The notes: generated by a model not told the origin, from the sequence alone. Shown: positions 53,877 through 62,869, counted from the stretch's first letter. The stretch is DNA of 64,000 nucleotides from DATHTC01 sp963746805 (GCA_963746805.1 CAVVCQ010000006.1:62001-126000); one strand, 5' to 3'. Numbers and translations: made by a program.

Positions 53877-55009
53877 GTGTGCTCCGACGCCGGGACGGGG
53901 ATGCGGGCGCGGACGACGTAGCGGCCGTCGTCGGGCCCTGCCTCCAGCGTGCCGCCGTAGAACGCGACGCGCTCGCGCATCCCGGCCAGTCCACGCCGCG
54001 CACCGTCGCCGTCGTTGCCGATCTCGAGCGCGATCGCGTCCGGCTCGTAGCGGACGACGACGCGCGCGCCCGCAGCACCCGTCCCGCCGGCGTTCTCCAG
54101 CGCCTCCTCGACGACGCGGTACGCGGACAGGTCGACGCCCGCGGGGACCTCGTAGGGATCGCCCTCGACCGTGAGCTCGACCGGGAGGCCGCCGTCGCTC
54201 GTCTCGGTCGCGAGCGCCTCCAGCCGCGCGAGCCCCGGCTGCGGCGCGAGCTCCGCGCCCTCGTCGTCGCTGCGCATGATCCCGAGCAGTCGCCGCATCT
54301 CGGCGAGCGCCTCGCGCCCCGTCTCCTCGACCGCGGCCAGGGCATCGCGCTCTCTGCCCTGGTCGTCGCGGAGGAGCCGCCGAACGCCCGCCGCCTGCAC
54401 GGTCATGACGGAGATCGAGTGCGCGACCACGTCGTGCAGCTCGCGCGCGATTCGGGCCCGCTCCTTCGCGACCGCCGTCTCCGACTCGACCCGGCGCCGC
54501 TCCTCCGCGAACCGCAACCTGCCCTCCGCCTCACGGGCTTGCCTGGCGCGATGCCCGACCGCGAACCCGGCGAGCCACGCGGCGGTGAAGAACACGGTGA
54601 TCCAGACGTAGTCGCCGGGGCCGGTGTCGTCCTCGGGGAAGCGCGAGGCGACGAACACGAGCGTCGCGATCGCGGCCGCGTACCCGACGAGCCCCTGCCG
54701 GTTCGGGTTCGACTCGCCCACGGTCCACGTCGCGAGCAGCGCCCCGAAGAAGAAGAACGAGGAGTCGTAGAGCGCCTGTGGCTCGAGCAGTGAGCCGACG
54801 ACGAGCGTCGCGAACACGGTGAGCGGCGCCACGAGTGGCGCGCGGCGGCGCAGCAGCAGCGGCAGCGTGGCGAACAGCGCGACCACGGTCAGCGTCGCCT
54901 GCGACCCCGGCAGCGGGGCGCCCCAGATCTCGATGATGGCCGCGACCGCGATCGCGACGGCGAGCACGTCGATCGCGTGAGCCCGCGCCAGCCGAACGAG
55001 GCGGTGCAT
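53858..55009 (-). CDS. Sensor histidine kinase (HisKA_3 type)
   Basis: A 383-aa membrane kinase. The N-terminal 170 residues hold about five hydrophobic segments (LAVAIAVAAIIEIWGAPLPG; FFFFGALLATWTVGESN; YVWITVFFTAAWLAGFAVG) with no large sensor loop. This is the DesK/LiaS-like layout of kinases that sense membrane state. The dimerisation motif is ERARIARELHDVVAHSISVM (phospho-His in ELHDVVAH). The ATPase domain has VVEEALENAGG and ends with a GARRGLAGMRERVAFYGG G-box. Start ATG 55009. Divergent from the exporter it probably controls. Confidence 0.92.
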   Translation of the reverse strand: MHRLVRLARAHAIDVLAVAIAVAAIIEIWGAPLPGSQATLTVVALFATLPLLLRRRAPLVAPLTVFATLVVGSLLEPQALYDSSFFFFGALLATWTVGESNPNRQGLVGYAAAIATLVFVASRFPEDDTGPGDYVWITVFFTAAWLAGFAVGHRARQAREAEGRLRFAEERRRVESETAVAKERARIARELHDVVAHSISVMTVQAAGVRRLLRDDQGRERDALAAVEETGREALAEMRRLLGIMRSDDEGAELAPQPGLARLEALATETSDGGLPVELTVEGDPYEVPAGVDLSAYRVVEEALENAGGTGAAGARVVVRYEPDAIALEIGNDGDGARRGLAGMRERVAFYGGTLEAGPDDGRYVVRARIPVPASEHTWQSAS

Positions 55010-55044
55010 GCACGGCAAGGTACTCCACGCGAGCACCTTGGACG

Positions 55045-55082
55045 TCGTCCCTCGAGACGAGCCGAATCGTCCCTCAGGACGA
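55045..55082. promoter_or_regulatory. Two tandem operator-like palindromes before the ABC exporter
   Basis: TCGTCCCTCGAGACGA (55045-55060) and TCGTCCCTCAGGACGA (55067-55082) are near-identical 16-bp sites with dyad symmetry, starting 22 bp apart, two turns of the helix. They lie in the 137-bp gap between the kinase and ABC ATPase starts. A NarL-type dimer pair could occupy both. Binding is inferred from symmetry, spacing and context. Confidence 0.65.
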
Positions 55083-55146
55083 GGCGGCCGCGGCGCCTCC
55101 GAACCCACCATGGACGCACCGTGATCGCCCACCAAGGAGAAACGAG

Positions 55147-55923
55147 ATGACCGCTGCATCGATCGCCGCGAGCGCCGAGGGCGTCGCAACCGACCTCGCG
55201 CCGCACGCCGTCGTCGAGGCCGCCGCACTGCACCGCCGGTACGGCTCGGGCGACGCCGCCGTGGACGCGCTCCGCGGCGTCTCGCTCGACATCGGCCGCG
55301 GTCAGTTGACCGCCGTGATGGGCCCCTCGGGCTCCGGCAAGTCGACGCTCATGCACATCCTCGCCGGCCTCGACCGCCCGACCTCCGGGACCGTCGCCAT
55401 CGACGGGACGGAGATCACGACGCTCGGCGACAACCAGCTGACGAAGCTCCGCCGCCGGCACATCGGCTTCGTCTTCCAGTTCTTCAACCTGCTGCCGATG
55501 CTGACCGCGGAGGAGAACATCCTCCTGCCGCTCTCGATCGCGGGCGAGAAGCCGGACAAAGCCTGGGTGGCCGAGGTGCTGGCCCGAGTCGGCCTCGGCG
55601 ACCGTCGCTCGCACCGCCCGTCGGAGCTCTCGGGCGGCCAGCAGCAGCGCGTCGCAGTCGCGCGGGCGCTCGTCTCGCGGCCGACCGTGCTCTTCGCCGA
55701 CGAGCCGACCGGCAACCTCGACAGCCGTACCGGCGCCGAGGTGCTCGACCTCATCCGCCAGTCGGTGGACGAGCTCGGCCAGACCGTCGTCATGGTCACG
55801 CACGATGCGCGCGCCGCGGCCGCAGCCGACCGGGTGCTCTTCCTCGCCGACGGCTTGATCGTCAAGGACGGCTCCCGCCCCTCGCAGTCCGAGATCCTGC
55901 GCGCGCTGGAGGAGGTGGCCTAG
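55147..55923 (+). CDS. ABC transporter ATP-binding protein (MacB/LolD type)
   Basis: A 258-aa nucleotide-binding subunit. Walker A GPSGSGKST in VMGPSGSGKSTLMHILAG, Q-loop FVFQFFNLLPMLTA, signature LSGGQQQRVAVARALV, Walker B VLFADEPTGNLDS, and H-loop VMVTHDARAA. The N-terminus has a 20-residue lead before the conserved domain; ATG 55147 follows AAGGAGA. It works with the FtsX-like permease that starts at the next base. Such pairs export lipids or antimicrobials, or act as mechanotransmitters, and are often induced by the adjacent two-component system. Confidence 0.93.
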   Translation: MTAASIAASAEGVATDLAPHAVVEAAALHRRYGSGDAAVDALRGVSLDIGRGQLTAVMGPSGSGKSTLMHILAGLDRPTSGTVAIDGTEITTLGDNQLTKLRRRHIGFVFQFFNLLPMLTAEENILLPLSIAGEKPDKAWVAEVLARVGLGDRRSHRPSELSGGQQQRVAVARALVSRPTVLFADEPTGNLDSRTGAEVLDLIRQSVDELGQTVVMVTHDARAAAAADRVLFLADGLIVKDGSRPSQSEILRALEEVA

Positions 55924-58474
55924 GTGCGCAAGGTCGCGCTCAAGGGCCTCGCGGGGCGCAAGCTCCGCACCCTCCTGACCTCTCTCGCCATCGTCCTCGG
56001 GGTCGCGATGGTCACGGGCTCGTTCGTCCTCACGGACTCGATCGCCCGGGGGTTCGACTCGGTCTTCAGCTCGGCGTACGAGCAGACCGACGCGGTCGTG
56101 ACGGGGAAGAAGCTCGTGGACTTCTCCACGAGTGGCAACGCCACCGTCGACGAGGACCTCGTGGCCGACGTCCGCTCGCTGCCCGAGGTCGAGGCCGCCG
56201 CCGGCACGATCATCGACATCGTCGGCAACTCGACGCAGGCGAAGCTCCTCGACCGCGACGGCGAGCCGATCAACTCGAGCGGCAACCCGACGTTCGGCTT
56301 CGGCGTCGACCCCGACGCGGGCCGATTCAATCCGATGCGGCTCGTCACGGGCGCCTGGGCATCCGGGGGCAACGAGGTCGTGATCGACCAGGAGACGGCG
56401 GAGTCGCGCGACTTCGCGGTCGGCGACACGATCCGCGTCGCCGCGCAGGGCCCCACGCGGGCGTTCCGCATCTCCGGGATCGCGAGCTTCGGCGACGTCT
56501 CGACGCTCGGCGGCGCCACCTTCGCCGTGTGGGACGTGGCCACGGCGCGGCGCATGCTCGGGATCCAGGGCTACACGACGCTGTCGGTCGCCGCGAAGGA
56601 CGGCGTCTCGGACGCGACGCTCGTCGCCGCGCTCCGCGAGGCCGTGCCGGCGAGCGTCGAGGTGCGCACCGCCGACGAGCAGGCGGCGGAGGACAAGAAG
56701 GGGATCGACACATTCATCGCCTTCATCCGCGGCTTCCTGCTCGCCTTTGGCGGCATCGCGCTCTTCGTCGGCGCGTTCGTCATCTTCAACACGCTGTCGA
56801 TCACGATCGCGCAGCGGGTGCGGGAGCTGGCGACGCTACGCACGCTCGGCGCGTCCCGGCGGCAGGTGCTCCGCTCCGTCCTCCTCGAGGCGACCGCGAT
56901 CGGCGTCGTCGCCTCGGCCGTCGGCATCGCGGTCGGCATCGGGTTGGCGAAGGGCCTGACGGAGATCTTCGCCGCGCTCGGGCTCGAGCTGCCGCAGTCG
57001 GACCCGGTGTATGCGCTGCGGACGTTCGTGGTCGCGCTCGTCGTCGGCGTCGGCGTGACGCTGCTCGCCGGCCTCGCCCCGGCGTTGCGGGCCACTCGGG
57101 TCGCCCCGATCGCCGCCGTGCGCGAGGGCGCCGTGCTCCCGCGCCGGAAGCGGCTCGGACCGATCGTCGGCGCGGTGGTGCTCGCCGTCGGTCTCGCGCT
57201 GCTGGCGAAGGCGACGCTCACGGGCTCGATCGGCTCCGGCGGGAACCTGCTGGCGCTCGGGCTCGGCACGCTCCTGACCGTCCTCGGCATCGCCGGGGTC
57301 GCGTCGCGGCTCGTCACCGGGCTCGCCGCGATCGTCGGGATCCCGTCCCGCCGCCTCGGCGGCGTCGCGGGCCGGCTCGCGAGCGAGAACGTCGTCCGCA
57401 ACCCGTCCCGGACGGCTTCGACCGCGGCGGCCCTGATGATCGGGCTCGCGCTCGTCTCGTTCGTCGCGGTGCTCGGCAAGGGCGTCCGCGACTCGCTCGC
57501 GAACTCGTTCTCGGACCAGGTCTCGGCCGACTATGTGGTCACGTCACAGAACGGCTGGTCGGAGTTCACCGCCGAGGCCGGCGACGCGCTCGCGGCCACG
57601 CCCGGGCTCCAGGTCGCGCAGGTGCGCGGCGACCGCGGGCTCATCGGCGAGACGCAGGTGACGGTGAACGCAGTCGACCCGACGAAGCTCGACGGCATGT
57701 ACGCGTTCGAGTGGAAGGGCGGCGCCTCCGACGAGACGCTCGCGTCGCTCGGGGACGGCGGTGCCGTTGTGAAGGAGTCCTTCGCGGAGCGCAACGACCT
57801 CGCCGTCGGCGATCGGTTCCGGCTGCGCACGCCGGCCGGCAACGGCGTCGACCTCCGCGTGGCCGGCTTCTACCAGCCGCCGCGGGCGGCCGAGCTGCTC
57901 GGCGGCGTGGTCGTCTCGCAGCAGGTGTTCGACGACACGTTCGCGCGCCCGCAGAACAAGCTCACGCTCGTCCGCGGCGGCACCAAGGCGGAGCTCGAGG
58001 ACGCGGTCGCCGCGTTCCCGGACGCGAAGGTGCACACGAAGGCCGAGTACGTCGACTCGCAGTCGGCCTTCGTCGGGCAGATCCTGAACCTGCTCTACGT
58101 CCTGCTCGCGCTTGAGCGTGATCGTGAGCTTGTTCGGGATGGTCAACACGCTCGTCCTCTCGGTCTTCGAGCGGACGCGCGAGCTCGGGATGCTGCGCGC
58201 GGTCGGGATGACGCGCCGGCAGGTGCGCCGGCTCGTGCGGCACGAGAGCGTGATCACGGCCCTCATCGGGGCCGGGCTCGGGCTGCCGCTCGGGGTGCTC
58301 CTCGGCTGGGCGGTGACGCACTCGCTCGACCGCTACGGCGTCGAGTTCGCGCTCCCAGTGGGCTCACTCGTCGCCTTCACCGTGGTCGCGGTCGCGGCGG
58401 GCATCCTCGCGGCCGTGCTCCCGGCGCGGCGCGCTGCCCGGCTCGACGTGCTCTCGGCGCTGCAGTACGAGTAG
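55924..58474 (+). CDS. FtsX-like ABC transporter permease (one frameshift)
   Basis: About 850 aa. An N-terminal helix (KLRTLLTSLAIVLGVAMVTG), a large extracytoplasmic MacB-PCD domain, three helices with an FtsX domain (FGGIALFVGAFVIFNTLSIT; RELATLRTLGASRRQVLRSV), then a duplicated half ending in a second FtsX domain. The frame shifts at about 58110: ILNLLYVLLAL joins IVSLFGMVNTLVLSVFERTR and the rest to TAG 58474. It starts GTG 55924, immediately after the ATPase stop. The substrate is probably lipophilic or a peptide. The dispersed multi-hairpin element begins 4 nt after the stop. Confidence 0.9.
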
Positions 58475-58478
58475 AGGC

Positions 58479-58503
58479 GTGGGGGAACCCATGGTTCCCC
58501 CAC
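58479..58503 (+). terminator. 3' hairpin of the ABC permease gene (proximal end of repeat copy B)
   Basis: An 11-bp perfect stem, GTGGGGGAACC and its complement around CAT, beginning 4 nt after the permease stop. It is the same hairpin as at 49040-49064. Likely acts as terminator. Confidence 0.65.
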
Positions 58504-58990
58504 GAGCCCCCTCCTTCGCCTGGAGGGCTTCGAGTCGCCTCTGCGTGGCCTCTCGGGCGGATGAACCGCCCTTCGGCCGAGGGGCCGTCTCTCGTTGCAG
58601 TGGCCGGGCAGGTTCGTGTGGCCTGCGCGCGCGCACCTTCGGTGCGGGCGCTCCGGCCAGGAACCTGCTCTCATCGGCACGGGCGTGTCGTGACGGGCGG
58701 GATGCGCTGTGCCCCTGGACGGGGCACGCAGCGATCCCGCCCGTCCGATCGCTCCGACACGTGTTGGGCGTTATCCGGGGGCATCTCACTAAGTGCCTGA
58801 CACCCGCCGTGGCCGGTGCGGACATGGCAGGGGCCAGACCCCGGCCGTGGCCGGTGCTGACATGGCAGGGGCCAATCGCTCCGAAACCGTGATGGGCGTG
58901 ATCCGGGGCATCTCGCTGAGTGCCTGACACCGGCCGTGGCCGGTACGGACATGGCAGGGGCCAGACCCCGGCCGTGGCCATTTCGGACAC
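58479..58990 (+). repeat. Dispersed multi-hairpin element, copy B, with a partial tandem duplication
   Basis: Occupies most of the 644-bp gap before the cupin gene. It opens with an 11-bp hairpin (58479-58503) identical to that after rpoD. It then follows copy A almost base for base, including hairpins GGGCGG/CCGCCC and GCACC/GGTGC, and the 54-nt hairpin at 58692-58745. The distal unit, starting ATCGCTCCGA at 58748, is repeated at 58875. Each unit carries AGTGCCTGACAC and a CAGGGGCCAGACCCC palindrome-like core. From 58990 to the cupin start I see only ordinary upstream sequence. No credible coding frame. Confidence 0.8.
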
Positions 58991-59118
58991 GTGCGGGTCA
59001 TCCTCGAGGATGAGGCGGGTTCGTCTCGCGGGCGCAGCGGGATCGTCCCCGGCGGGGACGTCACGGCGCCGGCTCCCTCCTAGGTTGGGGCCATCCCCTA
59101 CGACTTCAGGAGCTGACG

Positions 59119-59685
59119 ATGATCAACTGCGGAGACACGATCACGAACCCCGTCACCGGTGAGCGGATGACGTTCCTCAAGACCTCCCGCCAGACCGGCG
59201 GCGAGTACGTCCTCGTCGAGGTGGCCGTCGAGCCGAACGGCTTCGTCGCGTCGCCCCACTTCCACCCGAAGCAGTCCGAGCGCTTCGAGATCATCGAGGG
59301 CGAGATGGAGTTCCGCATCGGGCGCGAGACCGTCACGGCGGGCCCCGGCGACGTCGTCGTCGTCGAGCCGGGCACCGCGCACCGGTTCCGCAACATCGGC
59401 GACACCGTCGCGCGCTTCACCTGCGAGGTGCGGCCGGCGCTCCAGTTCGAGCAGCTGCTCGAGACGATGTTCGCCCTCGCGGTCGACGGCAAGACGAACA
59501 AGAAGGGCCTGCCGAACCCGCTCCGCCTCGCGGTGATCGCGAACGCGCACTTCGACGACGTGCGGCTCCCCTTCCCGCCCGTCTGGATGCAGCGGGCCGG
59601 GCTCGCCATGGGCGCGCCGATCGGCCGCATGCTCGGCTTCACCCCCACCTACGAGCCCGCGGCGGGCGCTCCGCTCACCGCCTAG
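59119..59685 (+). CDS. Cupin-domain protein
   Basis: A 188-aa single cupin. Motif 1 is PHFHPKQSERFEIIEGEMEF (His, His, Glu metal ligands); motif 2 is GDVVVVEPGTAHRFRN (His). The C-terminal third (LLETMFALAVDGKTNKKGLP to WMQRAGLAMGAPIGRMLGF) is an amphipathic helical extension seen in a subset of actinobacterial cupins. Possible dioxygenase or metabolite-binding role; no substrate assigned. ATG 59119 has AGGAGC five nt upstream. The next gene starts 9 bp after its stop. Confidence 0.87.
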   Translation: MINCGDTITNPVTGERMTFLKTSRQTGGEYVLVEVAVEPNGFVASPHFHPKQSERFEIIEGEMEFRIGRETVTAGPGDVVVVEPGTAHRFRNIGDTVARFTCEVRPALQFEQLLETMFALAVDGKTNKKGLPNPLRLAVIANAHFDDVRLPFPPVWMQRAGLAMGAPIGRMLGFTPTYEPAAGAPLTA

Positions 59686-59694
59686 GAGAGACGG

Positions 59695-60027
59695 ATGACG
59701 AACGGACTCACCACCGACTGGCTCGCAGCTCGCCTGGGCGAGCAGCCCGCCCGCGTCGAGGCCCGGCGCCGGGCGGGCGAGCTCGTCGGCGTCCGCCGCG
59801 ACGACGGCCAGCACGTCTACCCCGGCTGGCAGTTCGGCCGCGACGGGAAGCCGCACGCGCAGCTCGCGACGCTGATCGCGGCGGCACGGGCGAAGGGGCT
59901 CGACGACGCCCGCCTGGACGAGCTCCTGACCCGCCGCGCCGGCCTCGTCGGGACGGCCCCCCGCGCCGCCGACGCCGTGCGCGCCGGCGACCTCGGCCCG
60001 GCGTTCCGCGCGGTCGCGGCGACCTAG
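59695..60027 (+). CDS. Winged-helix-like DNA-binding protein, 110 aa
   Basis: Starts MTNGLTTDWLAARLGEQPAR, a helix-turn-helix pattern (DWLAARLGxxPxRVExRRRAGEL) followed by the wing-like VRRDDGQHVYPGWQFGRDGK, then helical LIAAARAKGLDDARLDELLT. The order of elements resembles Rv2175c-type DNA-binding proteins and antitoxin-associated winged helices, but I claim only likely nucleic-acid binding. The stop overlaps the convergent kinase stop in CTAG. It forms an operon with the cupin. Confidence 0.65.
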   Translation: MTNGLTTDWLAARLGEQPARVEARRRAGELVGVRRDDGQHVYPGWQFGRDGKPHAQLATLIAAARAKGLDDARLDELLTRRAGLVGTAPRAADAVRAGDLGPAFRAVAAT

Positions 60028-60650
60028 CCCTCCGAGCCCCGGGCGACGGGGAGGCGCACCACGAGCGCCTCCCCGTCGACGGCTACCGAGCCGCCGAGGG
60101 CCGCGACGACCCGACCCGCAACCGCGGCGCCGAAGTCGCGGAGGTCTTCCCCCACGAGCACACCCGCCGAGGCGTCGGTCACGGGCGTCATCCGGATCTC
60201 GGCCCCGTCGACGGCGACGTCGAGCCGCTCGAGCCCGCCGTGCCGCACCGCGCAAACCGCGAGGGAGGCGAGCGCCCGCTCCGCCGCGTCCGGCTCGACC
60301 GAGGTCCCAGCCCCCGAGCCGCTGACCTCGACCGGTGCGATCTCGACCCGGGCCGCGGCGCCGCGGGCGAGCTCGAGCGTGTCCGCCTCGCGCCACGCCG
60401 CCTCCCAGCGCCCCGACTCGATCCGCGCGACGAGGCCGAGATCGTCCAGCAGCGCGCCCATCTGGTCGGCCGCCGTCGCCATCATCTGCAGGTAGCGCGG
60501 CATCGGGTCCTCGAGCTGCTCGAAGCGCGTCAGCGTCCGCGCGAACCCGTTCACGGTCGCGAGCGGCGTACGCAGGTCGTGGCACGCGAGCGAGACGAGC
60601 CGCGCGAACCCGGAGTCCTCGGTCACGTCCGCTAGCGTTGCAGACACCAT
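60024..60650 (-). CDS. Short histidine kinase-like protein (HisKA; degenerate ATPase part)
   Basis: About 208 aa. It contains a HisKA phosphoacceptor helix, LVSLACHDLRTPLATVNGFA, and a second helix QMMATAADQMGALLDDLGLV. The C-terminal part has the size of an HATPase domain (ALASLAVCAVRHGGLERLDV; FGAAVAGRVVAALGGSVAVD) but no N-box Asn or DxGxG box is visible. It has no sensor or membrane region. It may therefore be a phosphotransfer or inhibitory partner rather than an active kinase. The start is unsettled: ATG 60650 overlaps the folE2 ATG, and GTG 60626 is also possible. Confidence 0.65.
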   Translation of the reverse strand: MVSATLADVTEDSGFARLVSLACHDLRTPLATVNGFARTLTRFEQLEDPMPRYLQMMATAADQMGALLDDLGLVARIESGRWEAAWREADTLELARGAAARVEIAPVEVSGSGAGTSVEPDAAERALASLAVCAVRHGGLERLDVAVDGAEIRMTPVTDASAGVLVGEDLRDFGAAVAGRVVAALGGSVAVDGEALVVRLPVARGSEG

Positions 60651-61617
60651 GGGCGATGTGCTGCACGAGGACCTCCAGGCCTCCACCCCGGAGGTGCGGA
60701 TCGGGCTCTCACGCGCGGGGGTGGAGGGGATCGAGAAGGCGATCCGCTTCCGCCACCGGGGCATCGAGCGCCAGATCCCGGCCGAGATCGACTGCGTCGT
60801 CGACCTCGACCCGGCGCGCAAGGGCGTCCACATGTCGCGCTTCCCGGAGCTCTTCGAGGAGGCGATCGACGAGGTCGTGATCGGCGAGGCGCTGCTCGTC
60901 GAGGCGCTCGCCGAGCACATTGCGCGCCAGGTCGTCGGTCGCCAGGGCGCGCTCCGCGCGGAAGTGCGCGTCCGCGCGCGCTACCCGGTCGAGCGCCGCA
61001 CGCCGGTCACCGGGCTCGCGACGCAGGAGATGGTGACGCTGATCGGGATCGCGGCCGCCTCGGCGCGCAGCGTACGCCGCGTCGTCGGCGTCGAGGCGAC
61101 GGGGATCAACGCGTGCCCGTGCGCGCAGGGCCTCGTTCGCGGCCGCGCCTCCGAGCGCCTGGCCGAGGCCGGTTTCGAAGAGGACGCGGTCGAGACGATC
61201 CTCCGCCTCGTCCCGCTCGCAACGCACAACCAGCGCGGCCGCGGGACGCTGCTCGTCGGCACCGGGGCGACGCTCAACGCCGAGGACCTCGTCGAGCTCG
61301 TCGAGGCGTCGATGAGCTCGCCGATCTACGAGCTGCTGAAGCGGCCCGACGAGCTGTTCGTGGTCGAGCACGCGCATCTGCAGCCGCGCTTCGTCGAGGA
61401 CTCCGTCCGCGTCGCGCTCGCCGGCGCGCTGAAGCGCTTCCCGGAGCTCGCCGACGACGACTTCCTTCTCTCGCGGCAGGTCAACTTCGAGACGATCCAC
61501 AACCACGAGGTCGTGGCCGAGCGGTTCGGCACGGTCGGGGAGATCCGCGGCGAGCTCGACGGCGGCGACCACCACCCCGCGCGGCACACCGAGCTGCGCG
61601 ACTGGCTCGGCGGCTAA
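60649..61617 (+). CDS. folE2: GTP cyclohydrolase I, FolE2/MptA type
   Basis: A 322-aa type IB GTP cyclohydrolase, first step to 7,8-dihydroneopterin for folate. Signatures: TPEVRIGLSRAGVEGIEKAI, KGVHMSRFPELFEEAI, VTGLATQEMVTLIG, the metal-Cys motif GINACPCAQ, ATHNQRGRGTLLVG, MSSPIYELLKRPDEL and RFVEDSVRVAL, and a C-terminal HNHEVVAERFG. FolE2 enzymes use Mn or other metals and often replace FolE1 under zinc limitation; no Zur box was recognised here. The first residue is uncertain by a few codons because the start overlaps the kinase start. Confidence 0.92.
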   Translation: MGDVLHEDLQASTPEVRIGLSRAGVEGIEKAIRFRHRGIERQIPAEIDCVVDLDPARKGVHMSRFPELFEEAIDEVVIGEALLVEALAEHIARQVVGRQGALRAEVRVRARYPVERRTPVTGLATQEMVTLIGIAAASARSVRRVVGVEATGINACPCAQGLVRGRASERLAEAGFEEDAVETILRLVPLATHNQRGRGTLLVGTGATLNAEDLVELVEASMSSPIYELLKRPDELFVVEHAHLQPRFVEDSVRVALAGALKRFPELADDDFLLSRQVNFETIHNHEVVAERFGTVGEIRGELDGGDHHPARHTELRDWLGG

Positions 61618-61621
61618 ACGC

Positions 61622-62242
61622 CTAGCTCGTCGCCGTGGGCGCGGGCGAGCCGCGCCGCCGTAGCTGCGCCTTCGGCTCCTCGCCGCGCCGGAGGCGCCCG
61701 ATGTTGGGACGGTGCAGCAGGACCACCGCGACCGCCGCGCCGAGCGAGAACACGAGCGTCGGCCACGGCTCGCCGTACAGCCAGGCGACGACCGGGATCG
61801 CGAGCGCCGCGACCATCGAGGCGAGCGACGCGTAGCGGAAGAGAAAGAAGCACACGAGCCAGACCGCCGCCGCCGTCAGCCCGACGAGCGGCGCGACCGC
61901 GAAGAAGACGCCGGCCGCCGTCGCGACCGTCTTCCCGCCCTTCGCGAAGCCGAGGAACAGCGGCCGGTAGTGCCCGGCCATCGCCGCGCCGCCGGCGAGC
62001 ACGCCCCGCAGGTCGTCGAAGAGGAGGATCCCGACGAGCGCCGGCACGAACCCCTTCGCCACGTCGAGGAGGACGATCGTGAGCCCGAGCTTCCAGCCAT
62101 ACACGCGCCAGACGTTCGACGCTCCGATGTTGCCGCTCCCCTGCGCGCGGATGTCCTCGCGGCGGAAGACCCGCACGGCCCAGTAGCCGAACGGCATCGA
62201 GCCGAGGAGGTAGGCCGCGACGAGGAGAACCGCGGTGCCCAT
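61622..62242 (-). CDS. plsY: Glycerol-3-phosphate acyltransferase PlsY
   Basis: A 206-aa membrane acyltransferase using acyl-phosphate for the first acylation of glycerol-3-phosphate. Motif 1 is LLGSMPFGYW to QGSGNIGASNVWRVYG. Motif 2 is the AMAGHYRPLFLGFAKGGKTVA glycine-rich segment. Motif 3 is the later RYASLASM region. Five or so membrane helices. The C-tail is short and basic. Six bp separate it from the SOD gene upstream on the same transcript. Confidence 0.93.
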   Translation of the reverse strand: MGTAVLLVAAYLLGSMPFGYWAVRVFRREDIRAQGSGNIGASNVWRVYGWKLGLTIVLLDVAKGFVPALVGILLFDDLRGVLAGGAAMAGHYRPLFLGFAKGGKTVATAAGVFFAVAPLVGLTAAAVWLVCFFLFRYASLASMVAALAIPVVAWLYGEPWPTLVFSLGAAVAVVLLHRPNIGRLRRGEEPKAQLRRRGSPAPTATS

Positions 62243-62248
62243 CCCGGC

Positions 62249-62869
62249 CTACTTCGGAATGCCGTACGCGCCGATCCAGCCGTTGACGACGTCCCAGTCG
62301 AGGTTGTCGAGAAACGCGTCGATGTAGGCGGCCCGGTCGGTCTGGAAGTCGAGGAAGTAGGCGTGCTCGTAGACGTCGAGCGCGACCAGCGGCGTCGCGT
62401 TCCAGATCGGGTAGGAGTTCTGGGCGTCTCCGACGTAGTTGAACAGGCGCCCCTCGTCCCAGTCGTACGCGGTCCACGCCCAGCCGCGGCCGGCCATCCC
62501 GGTGGCCTTGAGGTCGTCGCGCCACGCCTGGGGCGAGCCGAAGTCGCGCGCGATCAGCGCACCGGCGAGCCCTGCCGGGTCGCCGCCGCCGCCGCCGAGG
62601 TGCTCGAAGTAGAGCTCGTGGTTCTTGATCCCGCCGATCGCGAACGAGAGCTCGACCTTCAGCGCGCGGATCTGCGAGTAGACCTGGTTCGCCGCCGAGC
62701 GGTCGACCGAGGCGAGCTCGCCGAGGATCTCGTTCCGCTTGGTGACGTAGCCCTGGTAGAGCTTGTAGTGCGCCTCGATGGTGGCGCGCGAGATGCCGTC
62801 GAGCTCGGTCAGCTCCGGCTTGAGCTCGCGGGGCGTGATCTCCTCGAACTGGTGGACGAGCGTCGACAC
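62249..62869 (-). CDS. Fe/Mn superoxide dismutase-like protein
   Basis: A 206-aa SOD fold with all four metal ligands apparent: His in TIEAHYKLYQGYV, His in GGIKNHELYFEHL, and Asp and His in LVALDVYEHAYFLDF. Compared with classical SodA/SodB, the HHxxHHQxYV helix is one residue shorter and lacks the second-shell His30 and following His (reads HYKLYQGYV). This variant is known in several bacterial lineages. Activity is likely but cofactor choice unclear. GTG 62869 follows GGGGAGG; the longer open frame is unsupported. Operon with plsY. Confidence 0.85.
   Translation of the reverse strand: MSTLVHQFEEITPRELKPELTELDGISRATIEAHYKLYQGYVTKRNEILGELASVDRSAANQVYSQIRALKVELSFAIGGIKNHELYFEHLGGGGGDPAGLAGALIARDFGSPQAWRDDLKATGMAGRGWAWTAYDWDEGRLFNYVGDAQNSYPIWNATPLVALDVYEHAYFLDFQTDRAAYIDAFLDNLDWDVVNGWIGAYGIPK

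Noticed and set aside
53858..55009. Loss of the ATP-binding N-box in the main sensor kinase
   Set aside because: EALENAGG keeps the essential Glu and Asn; only the following residues differ, so activity is not in doubt.
58479..58990. Short open frames within repeat copy B suggesting a coding element
   Set aside because: No frame shows conserved or protein-like sequence, and frames differ between copies A and B because of small indels while stems are kept.
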